NCBI GenBank assembly: GCA_026983775.1 | Contig: JALSTK010000126.1 | Span: 1 to 45,113 of the forward strand | Direction: 5' to 3' | Length of the DNA: 45,113 bases | Source of the DNA: Calditrichia bacterium | Lineage (GTDB): Bacteria > Calditrichota > Calditrichia > Calditrichales > Calditrichaceae | Shown here: positions 1-8,547 of the stretch, one piece after another | How positions within the stretch are numbered: the first letter of the stretch is position 1 | Layout of the letters: each line of letters starts with the position of its first letter | Made by a program: the position numbers and the translations under genes | Notes under the pieces: model-generated | Databases searched by the model: none | Seen by the model: the letters and a program-made list of their open reading frames with translations, nothing else | What the model was told of the DNA's origin: nothing

Positions 1-1020
1 GGTTAAATCCACATCCAGCTGCTCGGCCTGACCTCCGGGAATGTAGCCGGTTACAATCTTCGCTTCGCCGTTGTGTTGAATATCGGGCAGTTCCAGACGA
101 ATATGGGCGTTGACCGGTAACTGGTTATTGATGTTAAAATGCAGACCCCCTTTGCTAATCGTTGCCCGGCGAACCTGATTATCTTCCATGCTGATAGCGA
201 TCGAATCTTTATGCGTAATGGATTGTTCCGGCACTTTGGCCAGGGCTTCCGATACTTTCAGATCCGAGAGGGATACATCCGAATAAAAATATTCATCCTG
301 CCAGTTACTTTCAACGATCTTAGTCGTGTCAGAACCGGCAATGGGTAAATTATAGTGAACCCGCAACCGGTTGCTGATGGTTTTGCCTGCTAAATCCATG
401 CGTCGGCTTTGAGCCGTGCTGAAGGGAAGAATTTGATTCTGAAAAAGAAAGGAACCGATCAATTCATTATTGGCATCATTGAATATGGAAATTTGCATTC
501 CGGCATCAATTGTAAAAAACATTTGATTGTGAAAAGTAAGCGTTAGATAACCGCTATCCACGGAAACATGGTCGTAATAATCATATGAAACCGTCGGATC
601 ACTCGGTTCCGCGCTAAAACCGGGATAAGCAGGAATCGTATCGCCGTGGGCTACAAACCCGGAAGGCAAAATATCGCTTACTTTAATCTGATCGGTACTT
701 AAATTGGTCCCTTCATCCAATTGCACTTCACCGATTTCTTTGCGGTAGCTATCATTTTGTTCACCGATAGATAAATCTTTGGCTTCAATCCGTTGCCAAT
801 CGGATGAATCGTTGATAGAAAAATTATATATAGGAATACCATTGGCTGTTGTATCCGGGTACAAGAGGCTGTCGCCTTTGATTATATCGGTCATGGCCAC
901 ATTTTTAACAGGTAAAAAAACCGTCCACTGTGTATCCCAGGAGGGGATTTGCGGTTCATTGAGGGTACAGGAGGCCAGCCATAGCAGTAAAGGAATAACC
1001 CAATAGGTTTTACGTAACAT
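1..1020 (-). CDS. Outer-surface lipoprotein, unknown function (3' end outside window)
   Basis: An open frame of 340 codons runs from an ATG at 1018-1020 to the window edge without a stop, so the C-terminus is missing. The N-terminus is a lipoprotein signal peptide: a hydrophobic stretch ends in a lipobox LASC with the lipidated Cys at residue 18. The rest is rich in Asp, Ser, Thr and Tyr, alternates polar and hydrophobic residues as in beta-sandwich surface proteins, and shows no catalytic motif I recognise. It is transcribed divergently from the archease/rtcB pair, across a 210-base AT-rich gap. Bacteroidota-type cell-surface lipoproteins of this kind are common and usually have no assigned role. 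I see the signal peptide directly; surface exposure is inference. Confidence 0.85.
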   Translation of the reverse strand, partial: MLRKTYWVIPLLLWLASCTLNEPQIPSWDTQWTVFLPVKNVAMTDIIKGDSLLYPDTTANGIPIYNFSINDSSDWQRIEAKDLSIGEQNDSYRKEIGEVQLDEGTNLSTDQIKVSDILPSGFVAHGDTIPAYPGFSAEPSDPTVSYDYYDHVSVDSGYLTLTFHNQMFFTIDAGMQISIFNDANNELIGSFLFQNQILPFSTAQSRRMDLAGKTISNRLRVHYNLPIAGSDTTKIVESNWQDEYFYSDVSLSDLKVSEALAKVPEQSITHKDSIAISMEDNQVRRATISKGGLHFNINNQLPVNAHIRLELPDIQHNGEAKIVTGYIPGGQAEQLDVDLT

Positions 1021-1230
1021 TACTTTTCCTTTATATGGAATTATTATTATAATTAAATTCGGTACTTCTATTGAAAACTTTACGTTAATCATAAATTATG
1101 ATCAACTTAGCATGAATTCAATTAAAATCAACCCTATTCAGGCCCTTCGGCATCAAAATTTTTTAATACTGCTTATTATTTATAGTATATTACGCAAGAA
1201 ATTTTATGATGAAATGAGGTTCGTCACTTC

Positions 1231-1671
1231 ATGGAAAAATCCGGAAATTATTTTCACCTCATCAATCATACGGCCGATGCGGCTTTCGACATCAGGGCCG
1301 ACAGTCTGGAAAATTTATTCACAGAAGCCGCTAAGAGCATGTACAGCCTGCTTTTCGAAGAACTTCCCGCTTCTTCATCGCAAAAAACCGATCTCGCATT
1401 AAGCGCTTATTCTGTAGAAGAATTGCTGGTTTCTTTTCTGAACGAACTGCTCTATTTGATTTCCGTCAAAAAGAGGATACTTTATCCTATAATTCTGTTA
1501 AAAATTGATTCTACGGAAAAATCGATCCGTCTGAATTGCCGGGCCGGCAGCCATAAAATTTCCGCACGAAAATTGGCCCGTTTGACAGAAATTAAAGCGG
1601 TAACCTACCACCAGCTAAACATTAAGCGTACCGATAAAGGGTTTTACACCCGCTTAGTTTTTGATCTATGA
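1231..1671 (+). CDS. Archease, cofactor of RtcB RNA ligase
   Basis: The 146-residue protein has the archease layout: an early HTADAAFDIRADSLENLFTE segment (residues 11-30, giving the metal-binding His/Asp face and the first helix), a central ELLVSFLNELLYL helix, and a C-terminal ITEIKAVTYHQL-like strand region ending in a conserved LVFDL, where the final Asp is typical of the family. Archeases speed up guanylylation of RtcB and allow multiple turnover. The gene lies 13 bases upstream of the chosen rtcB start, so the two are surely co-transcribed. The start follows a weak TGAGG ribosome site about 13 bases upstream. A longer overlapping frame at 1112-1402 is a shadow. Identification rests on motif pattern and on the partner gene. 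Confidence 0.9.
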   Translation: MEKSGNYFHLINHTADAAFDIRADSLENLFTEAAKSMYSLLFEELPASSSQKTDLALSAYSVEELLVSFLNELLYLISVKKRILYPIILLKIDSTEKSIRLNCRAGSHKISARKLARLTEIKAVTYHQLNIKRTDKGFYTRLVFDL

Positions 1672-1684
1672 AAGGAAGTGCGTG

Positions 1685-3139
1685 ATGCAATTCGATTCTT
1701 TCCAAATAAACCTCATTGCAGAGAATTTATTTGAGATTCCGCGAACAGGGCCCATGTTACAACCGGCACGAATTTATGCTACCCCGCAAATGATGCAATC
1801 ACTGCTTGCGGAGAAAGAACCGATCCGCCAGGCAATCCATGTAGCTCAATTGCCGGGAATTCAAAAATACTCCCTGGCCATGCCGGATATTCACTGGGGG
1901 TACGGCTTTCCCATCGGAGGCGTGGCAGCCACAGACTGGCAGGAAGGCGTTATCTCGCCCGGCGGAGTAGGTTATGATATTAATTGTGGCGTTCGTCTGG
2001 CATCGACTTCCCTCACAACCGAAGGGGTAAAAGCGCATCTCAGCTCTCTGATCAACCATCTTTTCAACACGGTTCCCACCGGCGTGGGCTCGTCGAATGC
2101 CATAAAAAAACTGAGTAAACAGGAATTAAAGAAACTGCTGATCAGGGGAGCCTCCTGGGCCATCGAACAGGGCTATGGTCTGAGAAACGATCTTGATTTC
2201 ATTGAAGAAAACGGATGCCTGCCCGATGCGAACCCCGACCGGGTTAGTGAACGAGCTCTGGAGCGGGGTCAGAGCCAGGTCGGCACTCTCGGATCGGGAA
2301 ATCATTTTCTCGAAATCGACCGGGTGGATAAGATATTCGACAGCCGGGCGGCGGCTGTTCTGGGACTTTTTGAAGACCAGGTAGTGGTTTTAATCCATAC
2401 CGGATCCCGGGGATTCGGCTATCAGGTATGCGATGATTATCTGAAAGTAATGGGACGCGCTGCCGAAAAATATCATTTGCATCTCCCGGACCGGCAATTA
2501 GCCTCCGCTCCTGTTCAAAGTCCGGAAGGACAACAGTATCTGCAGGCCATGGCCTGTGCAGCCAATTTTGCCTGGAACAACCGACAGGTGATTATGTCTC
2601 TGGCCGAAGATGCCTTTTTAAGAACCTTCGGTATTTCACCGGCCGAGCTCGGATTTCATTTAATCTATGATGTGTCCCATAACATTGCCAAAAAAGAAAC
2701 ACACCGTATTGACGGTAAACCGACCACTGTTTGTGTACACCGTAAGGGAGCCACACGCGCCTTCCCGCCGGGTCATCCTCAGATACCAACTAAATATCAG
2801 ACCATCGGACAACCGGTGCTCATCCCCGGCGATATGGCGCGTTATTCCTTTGTTTGCCTCGGTACAGAGCGGGCTATGGAAGAGACTTTCGGCAGCACCT
2901 GTCATGGAGCCGGACGTTTGCTCAGCCGTCATAAAGCCAAGAAACTGGGCCGGGGCCGGAATCTGCTTAAGGAATTATCCGGGAAGGGGGTGTTAGTGCA
3001 GGCCCGCGGAATGGCAACCGTGGCCGAAGAGATGCCCGAGGCTTATAAAGATGTGGCCGATGTAGTGGACATTATGCACAACAGCGGAATCAGTACTAAA
3101 GTGGCGCGATTAAAGCCCCTGGGAGTTATCAAAGGATAG
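1685..3139 (+). CDS. rtcB: RtcB, tRNA-splicing/RNA-repair ligase (3'-phosphate/5'-OH)
   Basis: This 484-residue protein joins RNA 2',3'-cyclic phosphate or 3'-phosphate ends to 5'-OH ends using GTP and Mn2+. Family motifs are in order: MPDIHWGYGFPIGG and GGVGYDINCGVR near the N-terminus (the Asp and Cys bind Mn), GTLGSGNHFLEI, HTGSRGFGYQV, VHRKGATRAFPPG, and STCHGAGR, whose His is the expected guanylylation site. Length fits the archaeal-type enzyme (about 480) rather than the shorter E. coli type. I chose ATG 1685 because AAGGAAG at 1672-1678 lies six bases before it; a TTG at 1661 would place that site inside the gene. The stop abuts, with no gap, the stop of a convergent gene. No rtcR regulator or RtcA cyclase is present. 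Confidence 0.95.
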   Translation: MQFDSFQINLIAENLFEIPRTGPMLQPARIYATPQMMQSLLAEKEPIRQAIHVAQLPGIQKYSLAMPDIHWGYGFPIGGVAATDWQEGVISPGGVGYDINCGVRLASTSLTTEGVKAHLSSLINHLFNTVPTGVGSSNAIKKLSKQELKKLLIRGASWAIEQGYGLRNDLDFIEENGCLPDANPDRVSERALERGQSQVGTLGSGNHFLEIDRVDKIFDSRAAAVLGLFEDQVVVLIHTGSRGFGYQVCDDYLKVMGRAAEKYHLHLPDRQLASAPVQSPEGQQYLQAMACAANFAWNNRQVIMSLAEDAFLRTFGISPAELGFHLIYDVSHNIAKKETHRIDGKPTTVCVHRKGATRAFPPGHPQIPTKYQTIGQPVLIPGDMARYSFVCLGTERAMEETFGSTCHGAGRLLSRHKAKKLGRGRNLLKELSGKGVLVQARGMATVAEEMPEAYKDVADVVDIMHNSGISTKVARLKPLGVIKG

Positions 3140-3667
3140 TTAAAAATTATTTTCCAGCTGGGCGTTGCTTACCAATACCTTGCTGGGTACGGGTAAGGCC
3201 TGATCGTAGCCGTATTCCTTCAGTTGATCCCGCAATTGAACCGCCTGCTCACGGTTTAAGAAATCACCGACACGAACCTTATAGAACGGGGTTTCGAATA
3301 TCAAATAGACTTTTTGATTCAAAGGCTTGAACTGAGCCTGGGCCCGTTGCTGAACCAGCGTTGCTCTATCCATACTGCGCGAAGCAAAAATCTGCACCCG
3401 GTATCCGTCTACCTCTTTTAAAGCTTCCGGAGATTCGGTGGATTTGGCTTGGGATCCGTTTTTTGCTGGCCCGGTTGTTTGCCGGTTATTTTGTTTGCTC
3501 TTTTCAATGACCAGATCATCATCTTTTAAAGACAGGGGGTCAAAGGATTCATCGTATTCAGAGGAAAGTTGTACGGCTTCGGTTGATTTTCCACCAACCA
3601 TTTTTTTTCCGGAACTACAGGCAGAGAAGAGCAGCAAACCAACCAAAAAAAACGCCAGATATTTCAT
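3140..3667 (-). CDS. SPOR-domain lipoprotein
   Basis: The 175-residue protein begins with a lipoprotein signal peptide (lipobox FSAC, Cys 17), followed by a charged, low-complexity linker to about residue 85, and ends with a SPOR domain (about 86-165: start VDGYRVQIFAS, later YKVRVGDFLNREQA). SPOR domains bind denuded glycan strands of peptidoglycan, typically at division sites, so this is likely a periplasmic peptidoglycan-associated lipoprotein. It is the last gene of the long minus-strand cluster, nine bases after batE, and its stop abuts the rtcB stop with no room for a separate terminator. Its exact partner is unknown. Confidence 0.88.
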   Translation of the reverse strand: MKYLAFFLVGLLLFSACSSGKKMVGGKSTEAVQLSSEYDESFDPLSLKDDDLVIEKSKQNNRQTTGPAKNGSQAKSTESPEALKEVDGYRVQIFASRSMDRATLVQQRAQAQFKPLNQKVYLIFETPFYKVRVGDFLNREQAVQLRDQLKEYGYDQALPVPSKVLVSNAQLENNF

Positions 3668-3676
3668 ATTTTCCTC

Positions 3677-4444
3677 TTAAATAACTTGCACATTTTTCAT
3701 TTCCAGCCAACCGGTTTTGCCATCTTCCAGACGGATTTCCATCCAATCGTTGTTTTTACGGCGCACCTGAACCTTGGTTCCTTCGTGTAAGACGAAAACT
3801 TCGGTACCGGAGGTGCTCGGTTCGGCATACAAAGTTACAGTCGGTTTCATAACCACTGCAAATTTTTCTGTAGCATCGTTATAAATCTTCTCACCAAGAA
3901 TAAATAGAAAGAGAAACCAAATAACAATACTGAAAATCAGTATACCCTTAAGACGACCGCCTCTTGCCCTCCGTATATGATATAAATAAAAGGCTGCTAT
4001 CAAAAGCACAACTGCCAACAGCACGGCTACCAACCAGGTAAGAATTGAAAAATTAAACAGATTGAGCACATCCTTCCACCACACGGAAAGAATGAATTCA
4101 GGCGGGGAGGCAATTTTATCGACCAGACGCATACGCAATAACTGCATATTCGTTTTGAGCGCTTCGTCGTTTTTCAAAAACTTTCGGGCCCGTTCGTAAT
4201 AGAGGCGGGATAAACCCGGTTGCTTCAACTTATAATAAACATTACCCAGATTGAAATATAAGGCACCGCTTTCATAGCCCTGCTCCAGTATCTTTTGATA
4301 CTTTTCCGCCGCCTCGCGGTACGAACCTTTCTGGTATAGTTGATTACCCTGCTGAAACAAGGCCTGTATCTGCTGATTTTGACCGAAAATCAGAGTAAAC
4401 CCCAATAAAATGAAGACCATGATTCGACGTAGTATCATATCCAT
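3677..4444 (-). CDS. batE: BatE: TPR plus SH3 membrane protein
   Basis: The 255-residue protein has a signal/anchor segment (1-21), TPR helices at about 24-95, two membrane segments (about 132-155 and 166-185) and a C-terminal bacterial SH3-like domain (about 190-255, with LYAEPS and GWLEMKN). This TPR-TM-TM-SH3 order is that of BatE of the Bacteroides aerotolerance operon. The start ATGGATATGATA overlaps the batD stop (10 bases), indicating translational coupling; an in-frame ATG two codons later is an alternative start. The Bat proteins were first linked to oxygen tolerance in Bacteroides fragilis; their molecular role remains unsettled, but the SH3 and TPR parts point to periplasmic protein contacts. 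Confidence 0.88.
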   Translation of the reverse strand: MDMILRRIMVFILLGFTLIFGQNQQIQALFQQGNQLYQKGSYREAAEKYQKILEQGYESGALYFNLGNVYYKLKQPGLSRLYYERARKFLKNDEALKTNMQLLRMRLVDKIASPPEFILSVWWKDVLNLFNFSILTWLVAVLLAVVLLIAAFYLYHIRRARGGRLKGILIFSIVIWFLFLFILGEKIYNDATEKFAVVMKPTVTLYAEPSTSGTEVFVLHEGTKVQVRRKNNDWMEIRLEDGKTGWLEMKNVQVI

Positions 4445-6273
4445 TTTTCCAGACGGGTTAAAATCATTTTTGCTTTCTCATAAAAGGCCTGACGTTCCGA
4501 ACGTTCGGATTTAATATTGGCAAACTGACGAAAATCACTCTCTTCCAGAACGGACAGGTAAGCTCCGGTTTCTTCCTCGGGTATGCCCCGTTCATTAAAT
4601 TTCGATTTTATATTACTGTTATTGAATTCGGTTAGTTCAATATTCAGTTTATCACGCACAAAACCCTGCAAAGCCGTTGAAATGGCTTTGTAAAATCCGG
4701 TCTGATCTTCGGAAAGGAGCAATGCCTTGGCCCGGGCGAGCTGTTTGGCGGCTAATTTTCCGGCTTTATGACGGCGTGCCAGACGCTCATCCCCAAGCAG
4801 GCGGGCCTGATGTTCGTCATACAGTTCAAAAAGGATGAATAAAATCAGAACACCGAGTACAAAAAGCCAAAAAGAGAGTGTCCAATAAGGGCGGTAACCG
4901 ATCGGATGAAAAACCGAGAATTCCTTGATGAAACGGATATCCTGCCCAAGGAGGGTTACTTCTTCCCGACTGTAATTGTTGCCTGCAGCGCCGGCCAGGC
5001 CGGGTTGTTGTTTCCCTTTAAGGATGGTGAGCATAATCGGCCGGGTCGTTATTGTTTTATATTTTTTCTGCAGGGGATCGAAGAAAGAAAAGTGAACCGG
5101 TTTAATCTGAAATTGCCCTTCTACACGGGGAACCAGAATATATTCGGCGGTTTTTTTGCCGCTGATGCTATTATGTTGTTTGTTGAGTTTTGTGGAGACC
5201 TTCGGTTCATATTGTTCCAGATCGGGAGGAATCGGAACCTTCGGCAAATCGGCCAATTTAATATTCCCCTTTCCCTGCAGCGTCATGCGCAAGGCAATTG
5301 CTTCATTGACCCTGGCCTGTTGCTTGTCCGTGGAAAGGTTCAGCCGGAATTGGCCCACAGCCCCGGTGAAATCGGCCGGTTTTCCTTTTTCCGGTAAGGG
5401 TAGAACGGTAATTTTAACAGGATTACTGGCCAGGCTTTTCTGAACTGTTTGGGAGAAAAAGGGATCATTAAAAAAGTCATCGAACAAACTGCGGCCCCTT
5501 CGGCGGGAGCGGATTGCAGCTTCCACTTTAATACGCAACGGTTCGATGGTAAGGGTTCCGGTCTGGGTGGGAAAGAGCGCCTCTTTTTTAAGTACAGCCA
5601 CGTTGTAATTTATCCCGTTTACGATCTCCTGCTCGATCACCGGCTGCGAAGGCAACTGGAAATCTTCCGTCCAGAAACCGGCATTAGACGGCGTTTTATC
5701 CCAATTATAGCCGCGTACCTGGACCCGGAAATAGAGTTTATAAGTGACCAGAATCTGTTGCCCGATATATACGTTACGCCTGGAAACATGTGCTTTTAAA
5801 TAGAGGCTGGAACCGGCAATATCGGCATCGCTACGCCGCACCGGTGCTTTTTTCGATTTAGAAGGAGGGGCTGCGGCCGATGCGTTCCCTTTGACCACGG
5901 TGATGGTGATGGGGCGGGACTGTAGAGTCTTCCCTTTATAGGTCACCGAGGCCTTACCGATTATAAACTTACCTTGTTTACGAGGTTGTAGATAAAAGCT
6001 GGCCGTTTTGGAAGAAGACATGGCCCCGTTCACCCATTGAATACTGGTCGAAGAATTAGGTCCCGACAGAACATAAAAGTCGGAAAAAGCGGGAAATTTG
6101 GGGTTCGGTAGAGAGGTACTTTTACCCGACACTTCCACGGAATACTGAAATTGTTCATTCAGGCCGACTCTGTTTTTGGAAACATACGCCCGGATAGAAA
6201 TATCCTGAGCGATCAGAAGGCCCGTTAACCATATATTCCAAATCAGGATGATATGAAATACTTTTTTACTCAT
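4435..6273 (-). CDS. batD: BatD, aerotolerance-operon membrane protein
   Basis: A 612-residue BatD (oxygen-tolerance protein family). Signal peptide at 1-22 (ending LLIAQ), then a long periplasmic region of repeated beta-sandwich units beginning IRAYVSKNRVGLNEQFQYSV, one transmembrane segment at about 463-488, and a helical cytoplasmic tail (about 490-612) rich in Lys, Arg and Glu. The phrase SGPNSSTSIQWVNG and FTGAVGQF are typical of the family. It sits between the Gln/Lys-rich gene (6 bases upstream) and batE (overlapping). Two further proteins in the same cluster (14306-15310 and 18530-19441) have a shortened version of the same order: beta-rich periplasmic part, one TM, helical tail. Confidence 0.92.
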   Translation of the reverse strand: MSKKVFHIILIWNIWLTGLLIAQDISIRAYVSKNRVGLNEQFQYSVEVSGKSTSLPNPKFPAFSDFYVLSGPNSSTSIQWVNGAMSSSKTASFYLQPRKQGKFIIGKASVTYKGKTLQSRPITITVVKGNASAAAPPSKSKKAPVRRSDADIAGSSLYLKAHVSRRNVYIGQQILVTYKLYFRVQVRGYNWDKTPSNAGFWTEDFQLPSQPVIEQEIVNGINYNVAVLKKEALFPTQTGTLTIEPLRIKVEAAIRSRRRGRSLFDDFFNDPFFSQTVQKSLASNPVKITVLPLPEKGKPADFTGAVGQFRLNLSTDKQQARVNEAIALRMTLQGKGNIKLADLPKVPIPPDLEQYEPKVSTKLNKQHNSISGKKTAEYILVPRVEGQFQIKPVHFSFFDPLQKKYKTITTRPIMLTILKGKQQPGLAGAAGNNYSREEVTLLGQDIRFIKEFSVFHPIGYRPYWTLSFWLFVLGVLILFILFELYDEHQARLLGDERLARRHKAGKLAAKQLARAKALLLSEDQTGFYKAISTALQGFVRDKLNIELTEFNNSNIKSKFNERGIPEEETGAYLSVLEESDFRQFANIKSERSERQAFYEKAKMILTRLEKWI

Positions 6274-6279
6274 CGTTTT

Positions 6280-6747
6280 TTACCAGTCTTTTTCCATTCC
6301 GCGTCGGGTTGCCCTCAGGGGAGCTTTTTTCTTCTGGGCTTTCAGTTCATCGTTTTTTAAGGCGTTGAGGATGCGCATGGCTTCCTTTTTATCCATCTTC
6401 TGCTTATCCTGTTTGTTTTGTTTTTTCCGCTTTTTTTGCCGGTCATTCTTTTTCTTGCCCTGATCCTGTTTTTGCTGTTTTTTTTGCTGAGCCTGCTGCT
6501 GTTGCTGCTGTTCGTTTTGCTGTTGTTGTTGTTGTTTTTTCTTCAATTTTTCAGCCAACTTCTTTAAATCCGGGTCATTGGGATAAAGTTTCAATCCCTG
6601 TTGAACGGTCTGTGAAGCATCCAGAAATCGGGCGTCAATATATTGCCGGGCCGCCGTATGAAAAAAATAGGCCGGATTCTGGGCCCGAACCGTGCCGAAC
6701 CATAAAATACAAAAGAGTGCTCCATATCCCCAATACTTAAACCGCAT
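6280..6747 (-). CDS. Gln/Lys-rich secreted TPR-like protein in bat operon
   Basis: A short protein of about 155 residues (start at 6747; ATG 6750 is an alternative). GGAGG lies six bases before the ATG at 6747 inside the end of batC, with which the gene overlaps by 11 bases. The N-terminus is a signal peptide ending VRAQ; the following segment ARQYIDARFLDASQTVQQGL...YPNDPDL resembles one TPR pair. Then comes an extreme low-complexity run of Gln and Lys (about 70 residues, positions roughly 75-145) with a final KAPLRATRRGMEKDW. I know similar Gln/Lys-rich C-terminal tails in BatC-type proteins; here the tail seems to be on a separate gene. Function unknown; the strongly basic tail could contact membranes, nucleic acid or acidic partners. 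Confidence 0.8.
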   Translation of the reverse strand: MRFKYWGYGALFCILWFGTVRAQNPAYFFHTAARQYIDARFLDASQTVQQGLKLYPNDPDLKKLAEKLKKKQQQQQQNEQQQQQQAQQKKQQKQDQGKKKNDRQKKRKKQNKQDKQKMDKKEAMRILNALKNDELKAQKKKAPLRATRRGMEKDW

Positions 6748-7435
6748 CATGGGCCTCCACAATATCAACCACATCTTTTATCCGACGGATGAAACTTTCA
6801 AATGCCCGAACCGTATTGTCTTTTTTCATCCCGTCCATCATTAAATTATAAGCATCCTTATATTTTTTCCGGGCAACCAATTGTTCGGCCTGCTCTTTTA
6901 ATTTTTTAGCCCACTCCGAGGGTTTGATCGGCTTCTGATTTTTATTTTGATTCTTGCGGTTCCGGGGTTGTTTCTTGGATAACTCCTTAAGCCTGGCCCG
7001 GGCTAATTCCAGATTGAATTTTGTCTCATAATCGCCGGGATTCAGTTCCAATGCCTTCTTATAGGCTTTAATGCTTTCCTGCAATTTATTCTGCTTAAAA
7101 TAGGCGTTGCCGATATTATAAAAGGCTTTGGCACTGAGCTTTAAATCCTTGCTGCCCACAACTTTCTGATAATTCTCAATGGCCTGATCATATTTTTTCA
7201 TCTTGTATAAGGCATCGGCCTGATTAAACAGGGCGACTTCATTGAGAGGATCATCCAGTAAGGCATCCTTATACTGGGATAAGGCCTGTTCATATTTTTT
7301 CTTCTGATAGAACTGATTGCCTTTATTTACCTTGGAACGGATGCCCTGTGCCCGGGTCGACCCAAAGCCGAGGAGCAAAAAAGACAACCCGGTTCCTAAT
7401 AGCACCGCAAAATTGTATCTTTGATAGTTACTCAT
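6737..7435 (-). CDS. batC: BatC: TPR periplasmic protein
   Basis: The 232-residue protein has a signal peptide (1-29, ending STRAQ) and three to four TPR repeats (about 33-155: KGNQFYQKKKYEQALSQYKD, then ALYKMKKYDQAIENYQKV and AYFKQNKLQESIKAYKKA), followed by a Lys/Gln/Asn-rich linker (about 158-175) and a final helical domain (176-232). TPR scaffolds in bat operons are called BatC and are thought to bind the VWA proteins BatA and BatB. It starts eight bases after batB and ends inside the next gene. The final ~55 residues (SEWAKKLKEQAEQLVARKK onward) form another TPR-like pair. Confidence 0.88.
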   Translation of the reverse strand: MSNYQRYNFAVLLGTGLSFLLLGFGSTRAQGIRSKVNKGNQFYQKKKYEQALSQYKDALLDDPLNEVALFNQADALYKMKKYDQAIENYQKVVGSKDLKLSAKAFYNIGNAYFKQNKLQESIKAYKKALELNPGDYETKFNLELARARLKELSKKQPRNRKNQNKNQKPIKPSEWAKKLKEQAEQLVARKKYKDAYNLMMDGMKKDNTVRAFESFIRRIKDVVDIVEAHDAV

Positions 7436-7443
7436 ACGATTCT

Positions 7444-8469
7444 TTAATAACTCTCACTCATCTTTTTACTGCGTTCCGGTAAAAACGTTTCCATAACAAG
7501 CACGATTAGTGCTAAGATAATAAATATCTGAAAACGATCCTCATATTGAGAAAATTTATGGGAACTTAACTGTTTCTTTTCCATTTTGTTCACATCGGCA
7601 TAGATCTTTTTCAGCTCCGTCTCCCCATTGGAGGAAATATAGTATTTTCCGTTGGTCAGGTAAGCGATCTTCTGTAATGTGGCCACATCCAGTTTGGTGG
7701 TAACCACATTTCCATTGCGATCTTTTTTGAAACCGGCCGGATTTCCGTTGCGATCGAACAGGGGGATCGGTACCCCCTGCAGAGAGCCCAGACCAATGGT
7801 ATAGATGACAATTCCCTCTTTGGCCGCTTCCTTGGCTGCTTCGACAGGATCACTACCCTGATCTTCGCCATCGGTGATGAGAATTAAAACTTTATATTTA
7901 TGTTCTTTCCGGGAAAAGGCTTTAATCGCCTTACGGATGGCATCCCCTATCGCGGTTCCACGAACCGGTATTAAATTTGTATCCATCATTCTCAAAAATA
8001 GTTTGGCTGCCGAATAATCCAGAGTAAGCGGACACTGCACATGGGCCATCCCGGCAAAGGCGATCAGCCCGATACGGTCGCCGTGTAAGATATCGATTAA
8101 TTTGGATATTTCATGTTTGGCCTTTTCCAGCCGATTAGGGGCGATATCTTCCGCCTTCATACTCATCGATACATCCAGAGCTACAATAATATCCAGCCCT
8201 TCCCGTTTCACCTCCTCTAATTTAGTACCGATTTGAGGGTCGGCAGCGGCAATCACTAAAAATATGTAGGCCACAATAAATAAAATGCTCTTAGCCATTA
8301 CCCGTTTCTTACGAAACCCGGGCAGCATCTTCTTGATCATCTCCAGATGGCCAAGGCGTTTAAGCAGTGCTTCTTTCTGTCTGAATACAAAAACGAAAAA
8401 AGCGATGAGTAAAAAGACACCCCACAAACCGTTCAGCAAATAGGGATATTGAAATCGTAAAGCTTCCAT
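7444..8469 (-). CDS. batB: BatB: membrane-anchored VWA protein
   Basis: A 341-residue protein with two N-terminal membrane segments (about 14-29 and 61-76), a von Willebrand factor A domain and a C-terminal membrane segment (about 314-328). The metal-ion-dependent adhesion site is intact: DVSMS at 99-103 (D99, S101, S103), T172 in RGTAIG and D200 in ITDGED. This is the BatA/BatB architecture (TM-TM-VWA-TM), with the VWA domain on the periplasmic side according to family models. It is the second of two paralogous VWA genes; 78 non-coding bases separate it from batA. VWA domains with intact MIDAS bind partner acidic residues via Mg2+; partners here are probably BatC, BatD or the MoxR/DUF58 set. 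Confidence 0.92.
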   Translation of the reverse strand: MEALRFQYPYLLNGLWGVFLLIAFFVFVFRQKEALLKRLGHLEMIKKMLPGFRKKRVMAKSILFIVAYIFLVIAAADPQIGTKLEEVKREGLDIIVALDVSMSMKAEDIAPNRLEKAKHEISKLIDILHGDRIGLIAFAGMAHVQCPLTLDYSAAKLFLRMMDTNLIPVRGTAIGDAIRKAIKAFSRKEHKYKVLILITDGEDQGSDPVEAAKEAAKEGIVIYTIGLGSLQGVPIPLFDRNGNPAGFKKDRNGNVVTTKLDVATLQKIAYLTNGKYYISSNGETELKKIYADVNKMEKKQLSSHKFSQYEDRFQIFIILALIVLVMETFLPERSKKMSESY

Positions 8470-8547
8470 TGAATTAAATCAGTCCGAATATGATGTTCCG
8501 TTAGTCTTCAACCGTTACGTTTATTTATGTTCAATTAGTACAACCGC

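Noticed and set aside
1112-1402. 96-residue plus-strand ORF upstream of and overlapping archease
   Set aside because: It is out of frame with archease, which has clear family motifs; the product has no recognisable domain and the first part is AT-rich intergenic sequence.
1661-1684. TTG start for rtcB overlapping archease
   Set aside because: AAGGAAG at 1672-1678 is correctly spaced for ATG 1685 and family proteins start near there.
4906-5397. 163-residue ORF opposite batD
   Set aside because: It lies wholly inside batD on the other strand and has no family features or ribosome site.
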